Assembly (NCBI RefSeq): GCF_001482305.1 | Contig: NZ_LOHP01000059.1 | Span: forward strand, 1 to 37,707 | Source: Leucobacter sp. G161 | GTDB taxonomy: Bacteria; Actinomycetota; Actinomycetes; Actinomycetales; Microbacteriaceae | DNA length: 37,707 nt | Reading direction: 5' to 3' | Part shown: positions 33,323-37,707 of the stretch, in pieces | How positions within the stretch are numbered: position 1 is the first letter of the stretch | How the letters are laid out: every line of letters begins with the position of its first letter | Notes under the pieces: generated by a model | Told to the model about the DNA's origin: nothing | Seen by the model: only the letters and a program-made list of their open reading frames with translations | Databases searched by the model: none | Position numbers and translations under genes: made by a program

Positions 33323-33872
33323 TCCCAAACTCTAGCTAATACATAGCTGTCGTGCCGTTTCGACGGTACGTGAGCTGCTGCATACCCACTTTCAGCCCTC
33401 CGTTGGTCTTTACGGCACACACAACGGCAGGGCACGGCCTAACAGGCTTCCGGGTTCCCCGAGACATTCACCGTCTCGCACGGGGCGCTCCACACGCTTT
33501 TTGATAACTCCATAGAGATAGTCCGAGACAGGGCCCAGCGAGTAGTAGATGACCGGCGACGCCGTGAATTGCTGCGTATCACCGTGGCCCTGATCTATCC
33601 CGAAGCTTGAGGCGAGAAGGGTTACGGACTACCCGTGCATACGAGGGGTGTGGCGGCGTGATTGCGGCGCAGAGCGTGCAGCACCACACCTACCTCGCGG
33701 TCAGCGATGACTGTAAGCACCTGCCATGAGGTCGAACGCGTCTGAGGACGGCAGAGGAACTAAGCACGGGCCACAGGCGGTGGATGCAGCCGCGCGGTGT
33801 AACACGCGCTCCGGGTGTAACTCCCGGCACCGCCACGACAGAACGACACAACAACAAGGAAGAAGGAAAGAC
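33323..33872. other. 550-bp non-coding stretch of the prophage
   Basis: No credible gene is seen on either strand. It holds a 7-bp hairpin with a TTCG tetraloop (33352-33369), an inverted repeat CGAGAC/GTCTCG (around 33459-33479) followed by a short T-run (about 33499-33503), and repeated CCGAGACA words. It probably contains the promoter of the Acb2-like gene and may encode a small RNA. Confidence 0.5.
33794..33833 (+). promoter_or_regulatory. Structured leader upstream of the Acb2-like gene
   Basis: GCGGTG (33794-33799) pairs with CACCGC (33828-33833), enclosing a CCGGG/CCCGG hairpin (33811-33827). GGTGTAAC occurs twice, at 33796-33803 and 33814-33821. It ends about 40 bases before the start codon; AAGAAGGAAAG serves as ribosome-binding site. 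The regulatory role is inferred. Confidence 0.4.
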
Positions 33873-34088
33873 ATGGCCCAGAACAACGAGACACGATTTC
33901 TTACCGCGCAGGACGGCGGGAAGCCAACTGAGGAACAGCTTGAAGCCCAGCGCAAGATCCGCGACGCGGTTGCTGAAGCTGGGTGGCTGTTGGAAGACCT
34001 GGTCGCGCCGTCGCGCGAGCAGTCGCTTGCGCTGACCAAGCTCGAAGAAGCCCTCATGTGGGCAGGCAAGGCGATCTTCAAGCCGTAG
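33873..34088 (+). CDS. Acb2/Tad1-like small protein, putative anti-CBASS sponge
   Basis: 71 residues, predicted as two long helices (a hairpin). The second carries VAPSREQSLALTKLEEALMWAGKAI, here given as the region 45-69, which follows the conserved S-R-E-x-S-L-A-x-T-K-L-E-E-A-x-x-W-A-x-x-A-I pattern I associate with the Acb2/Tad1 (DUF7681) phage family. Characterised Acb2 proteins form hexamers that bind cyclic di- and trinucleotides and so block CBASS defence. ATG 33873 follows a purine-rich ribosome-binding site; the frame is open further upstream but with non-protein-like sequence. Family recognition is from memory of the motif, not from a search. Confidence 0.65.
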   Translation: MAQNNETRFLTAQDGGKPTEEQLEAQRKIRDAVAEAGWLLEDLVAPSREQSLALTKLEEALMWAGKAIFKP

Positions 34089-34422
34089 CCCGGCAGCCGC
34101 CGAGCCTATCCATCGGTTGTCCAGGCGCAGTACCTGGCGGCGGCACGAAAGACCCCCCTGGGGCGAGCGGTCGGGTAGCCGCTGACGGGAACGCTCGCGT
34201 ATGCGGGATCGCCTAGACAAGCCGCGGTGCGATGGAACGACGCATCCGGCACTACCCGCACCACCCTCTCAATGCCGGCGCATACACACCCGCTATTTGA
34301 CCGTCCCCCTACCTATGGGGGAGACGCTCGTGGCCGTCAGCAACCACCCAATTCTGTGGGGCGTGTGCGGGATCGACACCCGCTGAGAGGACCAACACGA
34401 ACACCAAACGAAAGGAGCCATC
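34089..34422. other. 334-bp non-coding stretch with potential RNA structure
   Basis: No gene is supported. GCGAGCG (34163-34169) pairs with CGCTCGC (34192-34198) around an inner AGCGG/CCGCT hairpin, and a CCCCC/GGGGG hairpin lies near 34303-34321. These could be a terminator for the Acb2-like gene, an attenuator or a small RNA. GAAAGGAG at the right end is the ribosome-binding site of the next gene. Confidence 0.4.
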
Positions 34423-34902
34423 ATGGCTACCCACTTTTATCGCGCATACATCGCTGCTGATGCACTCGTGAAGCATCTCGAACGTATCGGGGCGAAGTTC
34501 GACTCGGTCAGCATCCCGACCGTGAAGGGCAGAGGGATGTACCTGTACCTGGATGAGTGGTCGACCGATCATAAGTACACGTGGTTGGGAGAGAAGCATC
34601 TTGCGAAGCTCCGCGAGGAGCGTGAGCGCATCATCGTCGCATTCCTTGACTCCATGCCGGGCTCGTACAGCGACCGGGACGGCAACAGCATCACTCTGCA
34701 CGGCGAGCTCCACGGTGTCGAATACGTGGTGAGGGTTGGTGAAGCGCTTTGTGAGCGTGTCGAGGTGGGCGAGAAGGAAGTCGTGCAGATTGACCCCGCC
34801 TACCTCGCGGACGCCCCAAAGGTGACAGTCACAGAGAAGGTGTACGAGTGGCGTTGCTCAGACGACATCCTCGGGTCTATGGCGCACAAGGCCAGCGCAT
34901 GA
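34423..34902 (+). CDS. Phage hypothetical protein, 159 aa
   Basis: A cytoplasmic-looking, charged protein of unknown family with no signal peptide or transmembrane helix. Features seen: an N-terminal alpha/beta segment (HFYRAYIAADALVKHLERIG), a Tyr-rich strand GRGMYLYLDEW, a helix KHLAKLREERERIIVAFL and a C-terminal half with strands such as HGVEYVVRVGEAL. It has a strong ribosome-binding site, AAAGGAG. First gene of a compact operon that runs to the window end with overlapping junctions, mostly DNA-metabolism genes, so an early replication or recombination accessory role is likely. Confidence 0.75.
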   Translation: MATHFYRAYIAADALVKHLERIGAKFDSVSIPTVKGRGMYLYLDEWSTDHKYTWLGEKHLAKLREERERIIVAFLDSMPGSYSDRDGNSITLHGELHGVEYVVRVGEALCERVEVGEKEVVQIDPAYLADAPKVTVTEKVYEWRCSDDILGSMAHKASA

Positions 34903-35045
34903 TGCCGCCTGACTACATGCCGCCCGAGGTCGCGATTCCTGCGGGCCTCATCGTCACCGCCTACGTGCTGCTGTCCGAGAAACAGCGGTGGGGGCGGTTT
35001 CTTATTTCAGAGCTGAAACGACTGCGAGGAGAAGGTCATGCGTGA
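34899..35045 (+). CDS. Small phage protein with hydrophobic segment, 48 aa
   Basis: ATG 34899 overlaps the previous stop (ATGA), and the next gene overlaps its end by eight bases. It has a Pro-rich start (MPPDYMPPEVAIPAG), one hydrophobic stretch LIVTAYVLLSE and a basic tail ISELKRLRGEGHA. It may be a short membrane-associated peptide. No family recognised. Confidence 0.6.
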   Translation: MMPPDYMPPEVAIPAGLIVTAYVLLSEKQRWGRFLISELKRLRGEGHA

Positions 35046-35316
35046 GAGCACGCTCGGCGGCACGATGGGCGACAACCTCTACGGAGGTACAGCGCCGTCA
35101 CACAAGACGAAATGTCGCCACTCGAATAACCCCAACGGACACAACCCCGACTGCGTGTGCGGATGGTACGCACGGTCGCGGCCCTCACAGGTGATCCCGT
35201 ACACCGAACCCGACACCGCGCCGGAACTCCCGGCGTCTGACCACGAGCACTGGTGGCCCGCCGAGAACGACTACGAGGGCGACCAAATGAGAGAAGAGAG
35301 AGCATTCGATGAGTGA
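35038..35316 (+). CDS. Phage hypothetical protein with Cys/His cluster, 92 aa
   Basis: AGGAGAAGG precedes ATG 35038. A likely zinc-binding cluster CRHSNNPNGHNPDCVCGW lies at about 27-44, followed by an acidic Trp-rich C-terminus (HEHWWPAENDYEGD). The gene overlaps both neighbours. Its position directly before the exonuclease gene suggests a nucleic-acid-related accessory. Function unknown. Confidence 0.65.
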   Translation: MRESTLGGTMGDNLYGGTAPSHKTKCRHSNNPNGHNPDCVCGWYARSRPSQVIPYTEPDTAPELPASDHEHWWPAENDYEGDQMREERAFDE

Positions 35317-36205
35317 ACCGATGAAGCGAGACGGGCTCGTGCTCGGCATGAGCGAAGACGAGTACCACGGGCAAGGGGACTTCGAACAGTTCCGCACCGC
35401 TGAGTTCTCGTCGTCAGCGGCGAAGACGATACGCGAGTCTGCCGCGCACTACGACTGGGAATACAACAAGGGCCACGCTAAGCGCAGCAAGGCGATGGAC
35501 ATTGGCACCGCAACTCACGCGTTGGTGCTCGAGGATCGCGACATCACGGCGCTGTGGCCAGAAGACCTGCTGACCCCTAGTGGTCGCCGGTCCACTGGAA
35601 AGGATGCGCAAGCGTGGGAAGCCGCACAGGAAGCTGCTGGTCTGATCGTTGTCAGTGAATCCGAGAAAGAGGCGATCACAGTCATGGCTGACAATGTGCG
35701 CCTGCATCCAGATTGCGGACCGGCGCTCGCTCAGGCAGGACAAGCTGAAGCCTCGATGTTTGGCACGTGCCCCGAGACTGGGCTGCGCTTGCGTGGCCGC
35801 TTCGATTTCCTACCGGATGCGCACCCGCTCGCGCTCGATCTGAAGACCGCGCAAAACTCTTCGCTGAAGGGGTTCACTCGGGCGATTGACGATCGCAGCT
35901 ACGACGTGCAGTGGGGTCACTATCTTGACCTCGCCGAAATCATCGGACTGGACTACGTGAGGGACATGGTGTTCATCGTCGTGGCGAATGTGCCGCCGTT
36001 CAATGTGAATGTGATCCAGCTCGATGAGTACTGGAAAGAGATGGGCCTAGAACGGGCGCGAGGTGCTCGACGTCGTTTCCTTGAGTGCTCCGAATCTGGC
36101 GTGTGGCCTGGCTATCCACCTGGCGTGAAAACGGCATCGCCGCCGCCCTGGGTAGTCAATAGCTACGAAGACGAATTGAACGAAGAAATGGATGCATCCC
36201 GATGA
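35309..36205 (+). CDS. PD-(D/E)XK exonuclease, RecE/exodeoxyribonuclease VIII-like
   Basis: 298 residues of the DUF3799/RecE-like nuclease group. N-terminal FSSSAAKTIRESAAHYDWEY, then MDIGTATHALVLE (the G-T-x-x-H helix of the family). The catalytic strand is LALDLKTA (Asp and Lys of DxK) with upstream Glu/Asp in RGRFDFLPD, and the final helix YDVQWGHYLDLAE holds the Q-x-x-H/Y motif. It resects double-stranded DNA to give 3' overhangs for phage recombination. ATG 35309 overlaps the preceding gene by eight bases; its end overlaps the ATPase start by four. Confidence 0.87.
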   Translation: MSEPMKRDGLVLGMSEDEYHGQGDFEQFRTAEFSSSAAKTIRESAAHYDWEYNKGHAKRSKAMDIGTATHALVLEDRDITALWPEDLLTPSGRRSTGKDAQAWEAAQEAAGLIVVSESEKEAITVMADNVRLHPDCGPALAQAGQAEASMFGTCPETGLRLRGRFDFLPDAHPLALDLKTAQNSSLKGFTRAIDDRSYDVQWGHYLDLAEIIGLDYVRDMVFIVVANVPPFNVNVIQLDEYWKEMGLERARGARRRFLECSESGVWPGYPPGVKTASPPPWVVNSYEDELNEEMDASR

Positions 36206-37056
36206 GCGATATCTTGAACCACCAAACACAGGAGAGCCCCGTTCAGGCGGCCAAGAAGGCTGCAAAGCCGGGCCCGCCGCCCGCGCTTGCGACGCGGAAG
36301 CCGTCAGGGTTGCCGTCGTGGCCAGTGATCCTTCTCGCCGGCCGCGAGAAGACGGGCAAGAGCTACCATGCGGCGCTCGCGTCGAGCTCCGCGCTTATCG
36401 GGCGCACCTTGTGGCTCGGGTTCGGGGAGAAAGACCCCGACGAGTACGGGGCGATCCCCGGGGCTGACTTCGAGATCGTGGAGTACGACGGCACCCTTGC
36501 GGGGCTGCAGGCGTTCGCGCGGGCCGCGGTTGCCCAGCCACAAGAGGACGGGAAGCCGAACCTCATCATCGTGGATTCAGGGACCGTCATTTGGGACACG
36601 TTGCGGGACAAAGCGACATGGATGGCCCGTCAGCGCGGATCCATCAACCAGAAGACCCAGGAACCCATCGTGGGTATGGACCTGTGGAACCACGTCACGG
36701 GGGAGTGGAACGCGCTGCTGCGTACGCTCCGCTCCCACAACGGGCCCGTGATCATCACCGCGCGGATGGACTCCACCACGGTGATGAACGATCGCGGTCA
36801 GCCGACCGCGGTGAAGGAAGACAAGGTCAAGGGGCAGCGGAACCTGGCATACGACGTCGACGCGATTATCGAGATGCCGGCCCGCGGGCAAGCGACACTG
36901 ACCGGTGCCCGGTCGGTGATTCACAAGCTCCCGGAGCGGATGAACATCGAGGACTTCGATACGAAGGGCATCGACTGGTTGTGGCGCTCACTGGGGCTCG
37001 ACAGGCAGGCCGCTGCGCAGGCTGAGTACACAGAAGCGGCACCTGTCGATGGGTGA
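36202..37056 (+). CDS. RecA-fold phage ATPase, Sak4-like
   Basis: 284 residues. A flexible Ala/Pro/Lys N-terminus is followed by Walker A GREKTGKS at 47-54, Walker B NLIIVDSG near 118-125 and a later VIITARMDS strand with a sensor position; LPERMNIEDFDTKGIDWLW ends the core. This matches the phage AAA-24/Sak4 class, single-strand annealing or strand-exchange proteins that act with a phage exonuclease. Its position right after the RecE-like nuclease supports that pairing. ATG 36202 overlaps the nuclease stop (ATGA). Confidence 0.85.
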   Translation: MSDILNHQTQESPVQAAKKAAKPGPPPALATRKPSGLPSWPVILLAGREKTGKSYHAALASSSALIGRTLWLGFGEKDPDEYGAIPGADFEIVEYDGTLAGLQAFARAAVAQPQEDGKPNLIIVDSGTVIWDTLRDKATWMARQRGSINQKTQEPIVGMDLWNHVTGEWNALLRTLRSHNGPVIITARMDSTTVMNDRGQPTAVKEDKVKGQRNLAYDVDAIIEMPARGQATLTGARSVIHKLPERMNIEDFDTKGIDWLWRSLGLDRQAAAQAEYTEAAPVDG

Positions 37057-37177
37057 GTCGAAGTTCGAACCGTTGCACTCCTGCGACGCATGTTCTGGCT
37101 CGGGCTGGGTTGAACCAGCACCGGGCCTTTCTCGTCGGTGCGTGTGCACCACACAACCAGTAACGGAGGCACCATGA
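37049..37177 (+). CDS. Small zinc-ribbon-like phage protein, 42 aa
   Basis: ATG 37049 overlaps the ATPase end by eight bases. The peptide contains CDACSGSGWV, a DnaJ-type CxxCxGxG half, followed by RRCVC, giving four Cys for one zinc. It ends with an ATGA overlap to the next gene. Typical small phage zinc-finger protein; function unknown. Confidence 0.65.
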   Translation: MGESKFEPLHSCDACSGSGWVEPAPGLSRRCVCTTQPVTEAP

Positions 37178-37338
37178 GTGACCAACCACACCAGCCGTGC
37201 TGTTCATCACACGGAGTGAATATGTCCTGCGCACGGTACCGGCGCACTCACTTTGTCGAGGTGCGGCCCTGCTGCGCTATCGACCGCGAACGCCTCGACG
37301 CGGGCCTGCCATCAGAAGAAGGAGAACCCAGTGAGTGA
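37174..37338 (+). CDS. Small Cys-rich phage protein, 54 aa
   Basis: ACGGAGG precedes ATG 37174, which overlaps the previous stop. It contains HQPCCSSHGVNMSC and VRPCCAID, so several Cys and His residues could bind metal. It overlaps the next gene by eight bases. No family recognised. Confidence 0.6.
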   Translation: MSDQPHQPCCSSHGVNMSCARYRRTHFVEVRPCCAIDRERLDAGLPSEEGEPSE

Positions 37339-37660
37339 CCGTATCGACCACGCTGCAGAAGCGCGACGCCTGCAAGGTGGGGCACGCACGATAGTCCGCG
37401 CGATGAACGGCGACCCAGCACTTCAGCCGCACATGGCCGCGATCATCATGCTCGACGATGCGCGCCTCGAAGCTCAGCTTGAGATCGCTGAACAGCTGCG
37501 CATCGCGAACGAGCAGGCACGCATTGCCAACTTGATCGCGCTGTGGCATGGCTCCCCAGTAAAAGAGGAGCACATCGGTGAAGGCGAGCAAGCCCTGATG
37601 GCAAGCACTGGCGATGTCCTGCGTCCTGAGATCCGTGAGGCGTTGGGGATCCGTGAGTAG
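37331..37660 (+). CDS. Phage hypothetical protein, 109 aa
   Basis: AGAAGGAG precedes GTG 37331. Mostly helical: HAAEARRLQGGARTIVRAM, a long amphipathic DDARLEAQLEIAEQLRIANEQARIANLIAL helix region (about 40-70, coiled-coil-like) and a C-terminal EIREALGIRE. No signal peptide. No family recognised. It overlaps the next start by eight bases. Confidence 0.7.
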   Translation: MSDRIDHAAEARRLQGGARTIVRAMNGDPALQPHMAAIIMLDDARLEAQLEIAEQLRIANEQARIANLIALWHGSPVKEEHIGEGEQALMASTGDVLRPEIREALGIRE

Positions 37661-37707
37661 GCCGCCTGGTCAGAAGCTCCCGAAGCTCACCAACAAGCAG
37701 GAGCGTG
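37653..37707 (+). CDS. Start of a probable terminase small subunit, cut by window end
   Basis: GTG 37653 overlaps the previous stop. The 18 visible residues begin MSRPPGQKLPKLTNKQER. The LTxKQ-E/R-x start is typical of phage terminase small subunits (Terminase_2), which recognise packaging sites. Too short to be certain. Confidence 0.45.
   Translation, partial: MSRPPGQKLPKLTNKQER

Larger units (their letters stand above)
29006..37707. mobile_element. Left part of a temperate prophage integrated at tRNA-Tyr
   Basis: Integrase, ImmA/IrrE, repressor, Cro-like, excisionase-like, Rha/antirepressor, Acb2-like, RecE-like exonuclease, Sak4-like ATPase and probable terminase start follow in normal temperate-phage order. 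GC falls from roughly 70% in the chromosome to about 57% near the integrase-repressor genes and about 50% at 32657-33322. It is open at the right edge. Confidence 0.93.

Noticed and set aside
33690..34220. Minus-strand open frame across the Acb2-like gene
   Set aside because: Arg/Leu-rich with no domain, while the plus-strand gene has a ribosome-binding site and family motif.
34201..34386. Short plus-strand open frame in the 34089-34422 gap
   Set aside because: No ribosome-binding site and no protein-like pattern; the region looks structured and non-coding.
1..37707. CRISPR arrays, rRNA genes, insertion sequences
   Set aside because: No regularly spaced repeats, rRNA-like segments or transposase genes were seen in the window.

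Overview
The window is high-GC DNA with short intergenic gaps, GTG starts, lipobox-type lipoproteins and actinobacterial protein families. It fits a Gram-positive actinobacterium, most likely a Microbacteriaceae member (Leucobacter-like). This placement is inferred from protein style; there is no rRNA or marker gene to prove it. Two regions can be told apart: chromosome at 1-29005 and the left part of a prophage from about 29006 to the end of the window.

Chromosome. The left edge holds the end of a membrane cytochrome b with an Ala/Pro-rich linker, then an MBL-fold hydrolase. A run of minus-strand genes follows: amidase, TauE/SafE exporter, CDF metal exporter and a membrane-anchored EEP-fold hydrolase. 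Two tandem paralogous genes for small one-helix membrane proteins (both 158 aa) come next. Positions 8820-12979 hold a complete zinc uptake operon (His-rich lipoprotein, ATPase, two permeases, Fur/Zur regulator) whose genes overlap or abut and which is preceded by two Zur-box-like palindromes. Then come an XRE-cupin regulator that appears leaderless, a translationally coupled FAD oxidoreductase and POT peptide transporter, an SGNH hydrolase, a MerR/TipA-type regulator with a palindromic operator, a GntR/FadR regulator, a PEBP-like protein, a HisC/aromatic aminotransferase next to a TrpXYZ-like ABC transporter, a very large PutA-like protein, a DUF402 protein and an ElaA-like acetyltransferase. 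The PutA-like protein keeps the overall PutA layout but appears to have lost the catalytic motifs of both enzymatic domains, so it looks like a long intact pseudoenzyme.

Prophage. tRNA-Tyr(GTA) at 28922-29005 is followed by a strong hairpin terminator and a tyrosine recombinase pointing toward the tRNA, as expected for integration into the tRNA 3' end. The leftward operon is repressor, ImmA/IrrE-type metalloprotease and integrase. A roughly 130-bp divergent control region with related palindromes separates it from the rightward Cro-like, excisionase-like and Rha/antirepressor genes. A minus-strand gene of about 50% GC sits inside the rightward early region like a lysogenic-conversion (moron) gene. 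After a 550-bp non-coding, structured stretch comes a 71-residue protein resembling the Acb2/Tad1 family of anti-CBASS cyclic-nucleotide sponges. The window ends in a tightly overlapped early/recombination operon: PD-(D/E)XK exonuclease (RecE-like), RecA-fold Sak4-like ATPase, small Cys-rich proteins and the start of a probable terminase small subunit. The right end of the prophage is outside the window.

The most noteworthy items are the PutA-like pseudoenzyme, the Acb2-like protein with its structured upstream region, the low-GC counter-oriented prophage gene, and the paired membrane-protein paralogs next to the zinc operon.
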